Below are positions 42,858-53,397 of a stretch of 64,000 nucleotides of DNA, piece by piece. The translations under genes and the position numbers were made by a program. Below the pieces are notes generated by a model. That model was not told the origin of the DNA. It did not search any database and saw nothing but the letters and a program-made list of their open reading frames with translations. This stretch comes from Candidatus Absconditabacteria bacterium (GTDB lineage Bacteria > Patescibacteriota > Gracilibacteria > Absconditabacterales > Absconditicoccaceae). The stretch is taken from positions 83,252-147,251 of the forward strand of contig JAQUVI010000003.1 in NCBI GenBank assembly GCA_028693445.1, in the 5' to 3' direction. How positions within the stretch are numbered: the stretch's first letter is position 1; each line of letters opens with the position of its first letter.

Positions 42858-43505
42858 ATGGAAAAATTTGAACAAGCAATGAAAATGATAAAAGAGTTAC
42901 AAATAAATTTAAGTACAGCTTATGAACACTTTTTAGTTCGAGATGCACTAAAAAAATCTATTGCACCAAATATAAAAGGAGATGAAGCAGAGAACAATTT
43001 AGACATAATAAATAAATTTATAAGATTTTTCTGAACAACTTTTGAAGCACATAGAAAAACATTTGCGTTAGAACTATCAAAATTTTTTGATAACGATAAA
43101 AATTCTTTGTCTTTATATAAATTAATAAACTTTATTCATTCAAATATAAAACAATTCAATAAAAATAATTTTATTCTCTATAATAAAGATAGAAACATAT
43201 ACGACCTGGCAGATGCATATAAACCAATAACAAACAAAGTATTAAGTAATATAAAAGCCGAAATTGAAGCAGAAGAAAATTTAATAAAAAAACTACGAGA
43301 TTATAGAAGTAAAAATTTAGCTCATAATGATATAAAGACACAAGAGATTAGTTTGTTTATATGAGAAATTGATGAATTATTCAAAAAAACACAAAAACGA
43401 CTAAATACTATATCAAACAGAATAAATCATGAGGAACGGCGATGATTATGAACAGATACAAACACAGAAAACTGTATTTACTCTGTTATTGATAAATTAA
43501 AATAA
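42858..43505 (+). CDS. HEPN/AbiU2-like protein
   Basis: A 215-residue all-helical protein. It starts MEKFEQAMKMIKELQINLST, then AYEHFLVRDALKKSIAP, and in the C-terminal half carries RDYRSKNLAHND, which fits the HEPN ribonuclease motif R-x4-6-H followed by a polar residue. The AYEHFLVR start and the helical repeat of FEAHRKTFALELSKFFD are typical of AbiU2-type HEPN domains. HEPN proteins of this kind act as RNases in abortive infection or toxin systems. It is the last gene of the three-gene operon and has few TGA codons (about four). Confidence 0.72.
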
Positions 43506-43533
43506 ATTATCCTTTACCCCAACCCCTCCCTCA

Positions 43534-43995
43534 ATGCCCTACAAACACACTCAATTTAGCTATCTAATGCTAGTTGTTACCCTAATCGTACTAGCACTTT
43601 TCGCATGGTCGTATATAACAGCTTCTGCTGAGCCTGTTTCATACAACTCTGGTCCAAATTTTGCTATCACTAGCATAATGACGTTGATTGTTTTTCTGCT
43701 TGCCTCCTTCATATCACTCCAAGTACGTATTGATGAAAAATATGTAGCAATCAAATTTGGTTATGGGATTTTTAGGAAAAAGTTTTCGCTCGATGATATC
43801 CTATCCGCCAAAACCGTAAAAAATCATCGATATTATGGATGGGGAATTAGAGTATGGTTCTGGCCCAAGATGTGGATTTTTAATGTTTCTGGTTTTGATG
43901 CAGTTGAAATAAAAATGAAAAATGATAAGATATACAGGATAGGGAGTGACGAACCCAAGAAATTAGAACAAGCAATTCTGAAGGCTATGAGATAA
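43534..43995 (+). CDS. Membrane protein with bacterial PH-like domain
   Basis: A 153-residue protein with two transmembrane helices (YLMLVVTLIVLALFAWSYI; ITSIMTLIVFLLASFISLQV) followed by a domain of about 80 residues with the bPH pattern: VRIDEKYVAIKFGYGIFRKK, LDDILSAKTVKNHRYYGWGI, FDAVEIKMKNDKIYRIGSDE, and a final helix KKLEQAILKAMR. It contains no TGA; all glycines are GGN and the codon mix (GTACTAGC, CCC, AGG) is less AT-biased than its neighbours. This suggests acquisition from a standard-code bacterium. A terminator follows. Confidence 0.85.
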   Translation: MPYKHTQFSYLMLVVTLIVLALFAWSYITASAEPVSYNSGPNFAITSIMTLIVFLLASFISLQVRIDEKYVAIKFGYGIFRKKFSLDDILSAKTVKNHRYYGWGIRVWFWPKMWIFNVSGFDAVEIKMKNDKIYRIGSDEPKKLEQAILKAMR

Positions 43996-44004
43996 ATCCT
44001 TACT

Positions 44005-44029
44005 CCTCACAACACCTGTGAGGTTTTTT
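44005..44029 (+). terminator. Terminator
   Basis: cctcaca-acacc-tgtgagg followed by six T. Confidence 0.9.
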
Positions 44030-44043
44030 ATAAATAATTCATC

Positions 44044-44072
44044 TTGATTTTACTTCAGATTTACGATATAAT
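44044..44072 (+). promoter_or_regulatory. Promoter of the rhuM-like gene
   Basis: ttgatt, 17-nt spacer, tataat; 37 nt before the ATG at 44109. Confidence 0.7.
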
Positions 44073-44108
44073 TCCACAAATAGACAAATTTATCAATATA
44101 CTATACTA

Positions 44109-45137
44109 ATGCCAAAACTTATGATTAGAAATAGCTCAGCAGAATTTCTTATTTTCAGTTCACAAGCTGGAGAAGATGGAATAGAGGTTCGTGTACAAAA
44201 TGAAAATGTCTGGCTTAGTCAAAAACTTATAGCTAAACTTTTTGATGTTGAAGTAAATACAATAAACTACCACCTTAAAGAGATTTTTTCCTCTTGAGAA
44301 TTAGAGGAAAGTTCAGTTATTCGAAAATTTGGAATAACTGCCGAAGATGGCAAAGTTTACCAAACAAATCATTATAGTTTAGAAGCAATTATCGCCGTTG
44401 GTTATCGTGTAAATTCTCAAAAAGCGACTAATTTCAGAAGACGAGCAACACAAGTTCTCAAAGACTTCACCCTTCGCGGATATGTTTTGGATGATGTAAG
44501 ACTCAAAAATGGAGCATATTTAAATAAACAATATTTCAAAGATTTGATTCTGGAAATCCGCGATATCCGTGAAAGCGAAAGAAATTTTTACCAACAAATA
44601 ACTGATATCTATGCAACTGCTTTAGATTATGATTTACACTCTCCCACTACCAAAGATTTTTTTGCTATGGTTCAAAACAAACTTCATTTTGCTATTCATG
44701 GACATACTGCAGCAGAAATAATTGTAGATAGAGCAAATCACAAAAAAGAGCATATGGGACTCAAAACACGAAAAAAATCTCCAATAGGAAAAATACTAAA
44801 ATCTGATGTTATCGTTGCAAAAAACTATCTCAACGAGAAAGAAATCAAAGCATTAAATAGAATTGTAACCATGTATTTGGACTACGCAGAAAACCAAGCA
44901 GAAAAATGAATTCCTATGACAATGAAAGACCGATCAGAAAAACTCAATGCATTTCTCCAATTTAACGAGGCAGACATCCTTGAAAATCTAGGTAAAGTAG
45001 ATGCAGAAATGGCAAAAGCGTTCGCAGAAAGTGAATTTGAACAATATAAACCAATTCAAGATAAACTTTTTGAATCAGATTTTGATCGTTTAGTAAAAGA
45101 AGCTAACAAGAAATTAATTGATAAAGAAAATATATAA
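44109..45137 (+). CDS. RhuM-family protein
   Basis: A 342-residue RhuM (virulence RhuM) family protein. Visible landmarks are VWLSQKLIAKLFDVEVNTIN followed by YHLKEIFSSGEL, EDGKVYQTNHYSLEAIIAVG, YRVNSQKATNFRRRATQVLK, and the C-terminal Fic-like or DUF segment HFAIHGHTAAEIIVDRANHK, MGLKTRKKSPI. The first part is a helix-turn-helix for DNA binding. RhuM genes occur in pathogenicity and defence islands; biochemical function is unsettled. It has only two TGA codons. It lies in the accessory block between a PH-like protein and FemAB. Confidence 0.9.
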
Positions 45138-45346
45138 TACTCAAGGAAAGCCTTGATTGAATAATTTAAAGAGAAAATTTATATTGTCAAAACAGTTAAT
45201 AAAAGCCATAATAGTACTTTTTACCGGCTCCGGTAAATATGAGACGTTTTTTCAACTTCTCTTGTTTTCCAGCCACAAAACACTATCAAGAATTCATATA
45301 ATTATAGATCCAAAATCTAACGTTCTAAATACTAATATCCAAAATT

Positions 45347-46339
45347 ATGTCTCTCTACCAATCCCCAATCCGAAAAACAATCCAAAAAGATATATACAAC
45401 AAACCAACCTTTACCATAAACCTCTTCGGTAAGGACTATTTTTGAACAATCAAAACCAAAAAACTCGGACCTATTACCCTCAAACGATATCAGATTCTAT
45501 GAATTGAATTGCCAAAAGATCACAAAGAAATTAGCAAGGCTATCCAAGAAATAAAATCCAAGTTTTGACATCATTGGACAGATATTTTTTTCCAACGAGG
45601 TATCACATCCACAATCCAAACTTTTAATGTCAAAGACATAAACAATGAATTATCTAACTCACTCAGAGATACTAGACTAAGCCTTCGTTCAAGAATGAGA
45701 GAAGACTACCATCTGATCCATTCATTTAGAGAAAATTTGCCAGAAAGTGGGATTGTTTATGACCTAAGCAAAACTGACGAAGAACTCATCAAAGATATGA
45801 ATAAAGCCTCTAGTTTACGTACCAAAAAAGCCATCAAAAATGATATTGGATTTAGAGCAATCACAGAAGCTGAATACGATAAATTTTATCATAAACGACA
45901 ACAAACTGCTGGTAAAAAATGATTTCATACCATCACCAAACATCAATATCACAAACTCGTTAAACATCTCATAAGTACCCATACAGGAAATGTTTTTATC
46001 ACAGAACATGAATGAGAAATTTTGTCTGGTGCCATCTGTATTTTCGACCAAAAAAATCTAGTTTGTCTCTACAGTTTTGCTGACAGAAACCATAATAATA
46101 TTTGATGACAACAATACCTCAAATTCAAGATATTTACCTGGGGAAGAGCCGAGTGATTTGCTACATGCGACATGATGTGAGGCGCGCCAACCGGCTTCCC
46201 AGAACACGAACTCGCCAGCGTCAGCGCATTCAAAGAATCTATGTGAGGGATCAAAACTGAATATACAGGAAATTTCGATATCGTCCTAAATCCTCGACTC
46301 TATAAAATATTTAAACGAATGTTTACTCTAAGAAAATAA
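45347..46339 (+). CDS. FemAB-family peptidyltransferase
   Basis: A 330-residue protein with the double GNAT fold of FemABX enzymes, which add amino acids from aminoacyl-tRNA to peptidoglycan stem peptides. Visible: RDTRLSLRSRMREDYHLIHS (substrate helix), the GNAT-like SGAICIFDQKNLVCLYSFAD segment, GGQQYLKFKIFTWGRAEGFA, and GAPTGFPEHELASVSAFKES near the C-terminus. The first GNAT domain is shorter than in FemX. In organisms with UGA-Gly tRNAs, a Gly-dependent branch would tie wall chemistry to the recoded tRNA; this is speculation. The start ATG at 45347 begins MSLYQSPIRKTIQKDIYNKP. Confidence 0.85.
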
Positions 46340-46340
46340 A

Positions 46341-46368
46341 TTGACTTTTATAAAAAAATATTTATAAT
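46341..46368 (+). promoter_or_regulatory. Promoter of the 46402 gene
   Basis: ttgact, 16-nt spacer, tataat; starts 2 nt after the FemAB stop codon. Confidence 0.7.
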
Positions 46369-46401
46369 TAAAGAGTATTTATTTCAATAAAAAACAATAC
46401 A

Positions 46402-46923
46402 ATGAGAAACAGTTATTTCAATAGTTTTCAAGAAGAAACATTGGGTAACATATCAGATTTAAAAAATTTTAAAAATATAAGCAACTTTATAGCTCATAAT
46501 TTTCTTAAAAAGACAAAAAAACAAGATATGATAATAAGTAGTAAAGAAACATCAAAAACAAGCAAAATAGAAACAATTAAACAATTAACAACTAAAGCTG
46601 AAAATACCAAAGAAACTCTTGAAAAAACCTATAACATAATAAATAAACATATTTGGAACCTAAAAACTCGACTAGAAACAGAAATAAGTAAATCATGAAA
46701 AGAAATAAAAAATTTAAATAAAAAAATAAAAAAATCTTCTTTGGAAAAACAAGAAATTGGTCAAATGATAGATGAAATAAATATTAATATAGAAATTATT
46801 AAAAACGACGAAAATATAATTAATAATCTTGATGAATTAGAAAGAATGGAAGAAGAACGAGAAAATTTTATAAATATAGCAGAAAGTTATTTACCTTACG
46901 AACGTAAAGGAAATAAAGAATAA
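46402..46923 (+). CDS. Coiled-coil protein of unknown function
   Basis: A 173-residue helical protein rich in Lys, Glu, Asn and Ile. Start MRNSYFNSFQEETLGNISDL; heptad-like stretches at about residues 55-110 and 114-160 (IDEININIEIIKNDENIINN, DELERMEEERENFI). One TGA. No family recognised. It is 19 nt upstream of the flavoprotein, so probably in the same transcript. Confidence 0.6.
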
Positions 46924-46942
46924 TTATTTATAAAAATAAACT

Positions 46943-48049
46943 ATGTACGATATAATTATTATTTGAGGATGAGCTGCTGGGCTTTTTTGTGCAGGACAAC
47001 TACCCAAAGAAAACAAGAAAATCATCTTAGAAAAAACTGATAAACTTTGAACAAAAGTTCTTCTTTCCGGTTGAGGAAGATGTAATTTTTCTAATGCAAA
47101 CATAGATCCAATAAACGATTATTTTGGACAAAACAAAAAAGCACTTCCAAGCCTTTTTCACAAATTTGGATCAGATGACATGAAAAAATTTTTACAAGAA
47201 AATTGAATTGAAATACAAAAAGAAGACAATGGAAGATTAATTCTCAAAAGTGGAAAAGCTGAAGAACTAAATAATCTGCTTATCAAAAAAACAATAGAAA
47301 ACAACACAGAAACGAAACTAAATCAGGAGATTATCAACGTTTCAAAAAAGGAAGATCTATTTATCATAAAAACAAATGAAGATATTTTTGAAACAAAAAA
47401 CCTCATAATTGCAACTTGATGAAAGTCTTTTCCTCAAATCGGAGCTACTGATTTTGCTTTACAAATTGCACAACAATTCTGATTGGAAACAACTAAAACA
47501 CTTCCAGGACTTTGTGGTATAGAAACCAACGAAGATTTTTCAATGCTCACATGAAACAGCATTAAATCAACAATCACACTCAACTATCACAACAAACCTA
47601 TTTTCCAACAAACAGGAGATTTATTATTTACTCATCGATGACTATCTTGACCTGGGATTTTCAATATAACAAATGCATTAGCTGAATTCAAAATACAAAA
47701 AAAAATCTGATTAAATGTCATTGCGAGTGAAATGAAGCAATCCATCTGATTTTCCGATTTCACGATAACAATTGTATTCAACCCAACTACGGCAATCAAA
47801 AAAATCACGAATCATTTTCATGGGGAACAAATAGCCGAATTTACGATAAAATCTCTTAGACCCCGAGAAGAAGCAAAAATAATGGTCGGCGGAGTCCATA
47901 TGAAAGAAATCCTCCCAACTATGGAAAGTAAAAAGACCGCCTGACTCTACTTTATAGGCGAGGCGCTGGATATCACATGAAAGACATGAGGCTACAACCT
48001 CCAACGATGCCGGACCAGCGCCTTCGCCTGCGCCAAATCTATAAAATAA
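46943..48049 (+). CDS. HI0933-type flavoprotein (NAD(P)/FAD-dependent oxidoreductase)
   Basis: A 368-residue flavoprotein. The N-terminus MYDIIIIGGGAAGLFCAGQL is the FAD-binding GxGxxG motif, with two of its glycines encoded by TGA. KTLGTKVLLSGGGRCNFSNA, IATGGKSFPQIGATDFALQI, GDLLFTHRGLSGPGIFNITN and the C-terminal TAGLYFIGEALDITGKTGGY are all HI0933 landmarks. Substrate is unknown for the family. Shorter than usual (about 390-410 aa), mainly in the inserted domain. A dispersed palindromic repeat lies in frame inside the gene (47717-47746), encoding VIASEMKQSI. Confidence 0.92.
47717..47746. repeat. Palindromic TCATTGCGAG repeat inserted in a coding region
   Basis: gtcattgcgagtgaaatgaa followed by gcaatcca; same family as the intergenic copies at 15827, 41312, 53286, 54493, 54521 and 54549. 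Here it is in frame within the flavoprotein. Confidence 0.85.
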
Positions 48050-48082
48050 AAAAGGTGCTACGATTCCACAGCACCTTTTTTC
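48049..48082. terminator. Terminator between flavoprotein and cdd
   Basis: aaaggtgct / agcaccttt stem flanked by A and T runs; serves the convergent genes on both sides. Confidence 0.9.
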
Positions 48083-48093
48083 AAAATAAGAAA

Positions 48094-48561
48094 TTATTTT
48101 CTTTTTACTTTACTATAAGACCTAATTGCTTTTAGATTACTTTGAGTTCTATATCATTCTGGCAATAATTCAGACAAAGTTTTGATTTCATAATCTCAAT
48201 CAGTATTTCAATTTATAAGCCAAACTTCTTGCCCAGAAACTTGTGAAAAAAGCATTATATATTGCAAACAAGCTCCACATGTAGGAGTATGTCCAGAATC
48301 TATCGTACAAACAGCAACAATATCATACATTCAATGAGCAACCATATTGTCTACAGCACAACGTTCAGCACAAGTACCAAGACCACTAATCACACTTTCT
48401 ATATTACATCATCCAAAAATTTCACCATCTACAGTCAAAACACTTGCTCAAATTTTGTGCATAGAACGATGTGAAAAAGCAAATTCACGAGTTTTTTTTG
48501 CAACAGAAATCATTTCTTCTATTTGTTTTTTTGTCAAAGGACATTTAAGTTTTTTTTGCAT
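48094..48561 (-). CDS. cdd: Cytidine deaminase
   Basis: Zn-dependent deaminase converting (deoxy)cytidine to (deoxy)uridine in pyrimidine salvage, feeding the ThyA substrate dUMP. The 155-residue protein has FAFSHRSMHKIGASVLTVDG, CNIESVISGLGTCAERCAVD (catalytic CAE) and HTPTCGACLQ (CxxC zinc ligands). The length is that of tetrameric bacterial CDAs with a short extra C-terminus. Glycine at GGCNIE uses TGA. Start ATG at 48561. Confidence 0.95.
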
Positions 48562-48581
48562 AATAGAGAAAAATATATAAA

Positions 48582-48755
48582 TTAATTATCATTTAGCGCA
48601 TCTTTTATCGCTTCATCAAAAGCTTCCAACAATTCCGGATCGTTTTCTACTCATTCTTCTTTGAGAATATTTTTAATCTGACTTATTTTTTTGTCAGTTT
48701 CACTCCACTCATCAGCACCCATAACACTGAAATCAACTTCTTGTTCTTGTGTCAT
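48582..48755 (-). CDS. Small acidic protein (57 aa)
   Basis: A short frame starting MTQEQEVDFSVMGADEWSET with a helical, acidic C-terminus (DPELLEAFDEAIKDALNDN) and one TGA. It lies 20 nt upstream of cdd and after the heptamer repeats. Codon pattern and one in-frame TGA at a plausible Gly support it as a gene; function unknown. Confidence 0.6.
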
Positions 48756-48772
48756 CTTTATTAATTATAATT

Positions 48773-48891
<119 letters not shown>

Positions 48892-48897
<6 letters not shown>

Positions 48898-49875
48898 AGT
48901 AAATCCAACTTTCTTGTAAACTTCAGCAATTTTTTTGTTTGCCAATTCATTTACATATACAGCATTTTTTTTCATCAAATCAATAATTTCTTGATCACTA
49001 ATCTGTGCATAACGCTCTTGAATAGGTTTCAAAAAAGCCATTATTTTTTCAAAGAGATAATCTTTTGCTTCTTTATAACTAAGTCATCCAGCTTGATATT
49101 TTTTTCTCAAAGACGTATCTTCATCTGATGTTAAAAACAATTTACACAAAGCATATACATTACATTGATCAGGATCTTTGGGTTCTTCAACTGTTTTGGT
49201 ATCAGTTGCTATTTGTTTAACTCTCTTTAGAACTTGTTTTTCATCATCCAAAAGTCAAATATAATTATTGTATGATTTGGACATTTTACGTCAATCTATT
49301 CAAATTATTGTACCAACTTCAGGTTTGATATAAGGCTGAGGCAATTTAAAAGTTTCTCAAAATAAGTTATTAAATCTTTGTGCTATATCTCTGGCATATT
49401 CTACATGTTGTTTTTGGTCTTGACCAACTGGCACCACATCAGCATCATAAAGCAAAATGTCTGCTGCCATCAAAATTGGATAAGTAAAAACTCCTACACT
49501 AATTTCTTTGGCTTTACCTTTATCCAAAGCTTCTTTGTAAGAATGCATACGTTCCATAAATCCCATATGTGTTATACATCCAAGTACCCAATTTAGTTGA
49601 GCATGTGCTGGGACATCAGCTGGATTATAAATCACGAATTTACTTAGATCCACTCCACAAGCCATATATATTTTCAAAACATTTAGGCTATTATCATGTA
49701 TTGCTTTGCCATCATGTAATCAAGTCAATCCATGCATTATCGCCAAAAACAAAAAAAACTCAGCATCAGGAAATTCTTTTGACAAATCTATCATAGGCTT
49801 AACAGCTCCAAAATAGTTTGCTAAATGAATTTGACTATCTGTAGGTTTTATTCAAGTAAGAATTCTTTTTTTCAT
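48892..49875 (-). CDS. trpS: Tryptophanyl-tRNA synthetase
   Basis: Class I synthetase, 327 residues. Start MKKRILTGIKPTDSQIHLAN with HLANYFGA as the HIGH-motif equivalent, then YMACGVDLSKFVIYNPADV, GVFTYPILMAADILLYDADV, VPVGQDQKQHVEYARDIAQR and the GRKMSKSYNN signature near residue 197. In organisms where UGA is glycine, TrpRS must not serve a UGA-reading tRNA-Trp, so its tRNA partner is expected to keep only CCA decoding (inference). The C-terminal residues abut the heptamer array. Confidence 0.97.
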
Positions 49876-49920
49876 AAAAACATATAAACAATAAAACAAA
49901 TATCTTGTATATTTTTCCAA

Positions 49921-49967
49921 AAAAAAAGCAAAGGAAAAAGGAGTTGATAAAAAACCAACCCCCTTTC
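49921..49967 (-). terminator. Terminator of the 49977 gene
   Basis: On the minus strand aaagggggttgg pairs imperfectly with caactccttttt, followed by a T-rich stretch; lies just after the TAA at 49977. Confidence 0.6.
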
Positions 49968-49976
49968 AGTCAGAAA

Positions 49977-50300
49977 TTAATTCTCTGACATTGCAAACTC
50001 TTTGGCAAACTCCTCAGCTTGTTCTGCGGAATACCTGTTCATAAAATGTTGAACCCTTTTTTCTATATCCAATTCGTCAGCAACATAAAGTTGTTGACAC
50101 TCCTCTTCAAATATACAGCCGCAATCAACAACTTTAGAAACAGAGTCATCAATTGTCTCCACAGAAGAAGATAAATCAGAAGGATCCGCATGAGCACAAA
50201 ACATTCCATGTACACTTATTGGATCTTTTTGTAAGGCAATTTGCCTCTGAATGAACGACTTCTTTTCAGAGCATGTCATTCTCTTGTAATGTTTTCCCAT
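49977..50300 (-). CDS. Hypothetical Cys-containing protein, no TGA
   Basis: A 107-residue protein starting MGKHYKRMTCSEKKSFIQRQ. It contains MFCAHADPSD, VDCGCIFEEECQQLYVADEL and a helical end SAEQAEEFAKEFAMSEN; the four to five Cys could bind metal. No TGA, and base composition is more balanced (about 42% GC) than neighbours, so it may be recently acquired. No family recognised. Confidence 0.65.
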   Translation of the reverse strand: MGKHYKRMTCSEKKSFIQRQIALQKDPISVHGMFCAHADPSDLSSSVETIDDSVSKVVDCGCIFEEECQQLYVADELDIEKRVQHFMNRYSAEQAEEFAKEFAMSEN

Positions 50301-50528
50301 AGTTATTAGATTTTTTTAGATTATCAAAATATCATAATCATAGAAAACCCTTTTTCAAGCAAAAACACCATTTTAAAGTAAAACATATATAATAAGCTAT
50401 TCCCAACTAGTCAATTTTTTATTTGACAAAGATATCAAAATCAATACATTCAAAGATGATTACTCTTGAAAACATATATATAAAAACTATTCTAAAAAAT
50501 ATAAATTTTATTCGTTTTTCAAAAACAA

Positions 50529-52322
50529 ATGACAAAAAAATTTCTTTTTACTACTGCAATTGCTCTAGTAACATTGATAATAACATACACTCAGGCAAAT
50601 GCCGAAGCACAAATTATCATAGATCCTGTAACCAAAACAATCACAATTACTGGTATTACACTAAATACAGGAATACAAACAACGGGAACAATTCAAACAT
50701 GAATAACAAACACCGGAGTACAAGCAACAGGAACAAACACAATACAAACCTGACTAAATACCACAGGAACCGAATTTGAACGCGCTCTTTCTTGGATGTA
50801 TGTCAATTGATTAACCAAATATGACAATCAAACAGACTATAGAATGTATGATCCACTTACTAGAGAAGAAGCAGCAAAAATGTTTTCTGAAGCATACAAT
50901 GTTCTTTGATATACAAAAGAAATAAAAAATACTAATTGTAATTTTAATGACAAATGAATATTTAATCCAGAATTAGTTCCTTTTATCCAAAATGTATGCC
51001 AACGAGGAATTATCAAGTGATTCAACAACAATTACATGGCTCAAAAAGAATTAACAAGACCAGAAGCTATGGCAATTTTAATTAGAATGTTCGAAGGAAA
51101 GGTTTCATTTGAAGATCAACATCCACGATGGTCAGATTATTATATAAAATGAAAGGCTCTTTGACTAACAACATTAAGTAATAATAATTTTGAAAAAGAA
51201 ATTTCAAGATATGAAATAGCTCTTTATATCTATAGATTACAAACAATTGCCAACGACTCATCACTCAAATTACAATCGCAACTCACATTACAAAATCTCA
51301 CAGGAATCGCACAGACATGATCAACCACACCTCAAACGGGGACAGAACCATCATCAGAACTTGCTCAAAAATTTTCAGCAATAGCAAATTCTATTAGCGT
51401 AGAAAATGACCCAGAACTTCAAGAAGCAATCAGATGGATGCACGATAACTGACTTACAAGTTTTTCGACAATATGAGAATATAGACCATTCGAGGTTCTT
51501 ACTAGAGAACAATCAGCAAAAATATTTGATGTATTTGCAAATGTATTCAATTTTTCACAAGAAAAATTAATTTGAACATTACCTATAGAATGCCAATTCA
51601 AAGATTTAACAAAAGCCGATCCAACACTGACTACACACATCCAAAATGTATGTAAAATGGAAATCCTCAAATGATGAAATCAATTATTTGATCCCAAAAC
51701 TATATTAACTAAATGACAATTTATTACTGCTCTAATAAGATTGGTAGAAGGTAAAAAACTTGACGAAACAAAAGATCCTCGATGGACAGCATATTATCAA
51801 AAAGCATTGGATATGGGAATAGTATGACCTGCTGATGCGATTACTTTTGATAGTCCAATTACTAGATACGAAGTAGCTTTATTTCTTTATAGATTTAGAG
51901 TGAAATTCCAATTAATCAATAATCTAAACACCAATACATTGGAAAATATGATTTTCAACACCGTTCCATGAACAATTCAAACAACATGATGATTGCTCTC
52001 TTGAGAAATACCAGAAGCTTTTAAATCTGACATTTTCATTGATACCAACCTTCTTCAAAATGCAAACTTTGAATTATGATATATAGAAATTTTCAACACA
52101 AAATACAAAGTTATCAAAAGCTCAACAGAAACATATTTTAGCAAAAATTTTGTACGATATTGAGATGTTTATGATATTAGTACTGATCAAAAAATAGGAA
52201 CAATAAACTTTATTGTAAGCAATAGAATTATTTTGGAATGAACCGCAAGAATAGAAGAAAAAATATATACAATTACACAAGCACCAAATACTACCGCTTA
52301 CTACCAAATCAAAAAGAATTAA
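50529..52322 (+). CDS. SLH-domain surface protein
   Basis: A 597-residue secreted protein: signal peptide MTKKFLFTTAIALVTLIITY, then a Thr/Gly-rich low-complexity segment with TGTNTIQTGLNTTGTEFERA, followed by two blocks of SLH repeats (YRMYDPLTREEAAKMFSEAY, ELTRPEAMAILIRMFEG, and again YRPFEVLTREQSAKIFDVFA, LTKGQFITALIRLVEGK). The C-terminal 150 residues form a beta domain (YIEIFNTKYKVIKSSTETYF). SLH repeats attach it to the cell wall. The two blocks of three probably arose by duplication. Similar in design to the 407 gene product. Confidence 0.88.
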
Positions 52323-52346
52323 TTATTTAATAAGCAAAAACAATCC

Positions 52347-53285
52347 ATGGAGATCAAAAAAATCAACACTGAAAAACTCCTCAACATAAACGGAACACAC
52401 AGGCCGTTATCTTTTGATGAATTTATCTGACAAGAACATATCAAAAACGTACTCAAAACAGCTATAGAAAGTTGAAAAAAGAGAAAATCGCATATTGGTC
52501 ATATTCTTTTTTCTGGACCAAGTGGATTCGGAAAAACAACTATGGCAAATATAATTGCCAAACAATCTGGTGTTGGGATCAAAGCTGTTACAGGTTATGC
52601 AATCACAAAACCATCAGAAATTATCAGTATACTAAATTCATTGGAACAATGAGATATACTTTTTATCGACGAAATCCATAGACTCAAACCAAATATAGAA
52701 GAAGTTTTATATATCGCGATGGAAGATTTTGTGATAGATATGGTTATGCCCGAATGATGAAATGTTAGAATTCCTATCAATCCTTTCACCTTAATTGGGG
52801 CAACAACTAAATCTGAATCACTTTCACAACCGATCAAAAATAGATTTGTGTATAATTTTCATTTTATGGAATACGATTCCAAAGAAAAACAAATAATAAT
52901 AGAAAAATATCTTAGACAATACGCGGTGGATTTCGACCCTTTCATCCTCTCAGCTATCGCTGCCAAAGTTGACGCAGTTCCCCGCGAAATCCACAATCTT
53001 TGTATCAAACTTAGAGATTTTGCTATTACACAAACCAATCATAAAATCATAAATCAAATATGTCTCGATGCATTCTTGCTCCATAGCAAAATCGACGAAT
53101 GAGGTATGACTCCTCTGCATGCAAAATATCTTGAAATCCTTCGTAACGCCGACAGACCACTTGGTATCAAAACCATCTCGGTACAACTAGGTATCAATGA
53201 AAAAGCTGTCGAAGAAGACGTAGAACCACTCCTTCTCAAACTAAATAAAATAGAAAAAACCGCAGCCGGTAGAATTATCATCTAA
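52347..53285 (+). CDS. ruvB: Holliday junction helicase RuvB
   Basis: AAA+ motor of branch migration. The 312-residue protein has the RuvB start [20 protein letters not shown], Walker [10 protein letters not shown] near residues 57-65, [20 protein letters not shown] (Walker B), the [20 protein letters not shown] sensor-1/arginine-finger region, and the winged-helix end [20 protein letters not shown] with [20 protein letters not shown]. Length is slightly below the usual 330-340. ruvA and ruvC are not in the window. Confidence 0.96.
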
Positions 53286-53364
53286 GTCATTGCGAGCGTT
53301 AGCGTGGCAATCCATCTAAATCCCTAATGTCATTCCGACCTAAAGGAATTGGAGTCGGAATCTA
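53286..53364. repeat. Palindromic repeats downstream of ruvB
   Basis: gtcattgcgagcgttagcgt followed by ggcaatcca (53286-53314) and tgtcattccgacc ... ggagtcggaatct (53328-53363), two repeat families seen several times in the window. Confidence 0.85.
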
Positions 53365-53397
53365 ATTTAAAATATCTTTTACCTCTTACTTATTATC

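Noticed and set aside
45138-45346. Plus-strand frame 45157-45432 upstream of FemAB
   Set aside because: It overlaps the start of FemAB in another frame, has low-complexity content and no in-frame TGA pattern; the FemAB frame is clearly the coding one.
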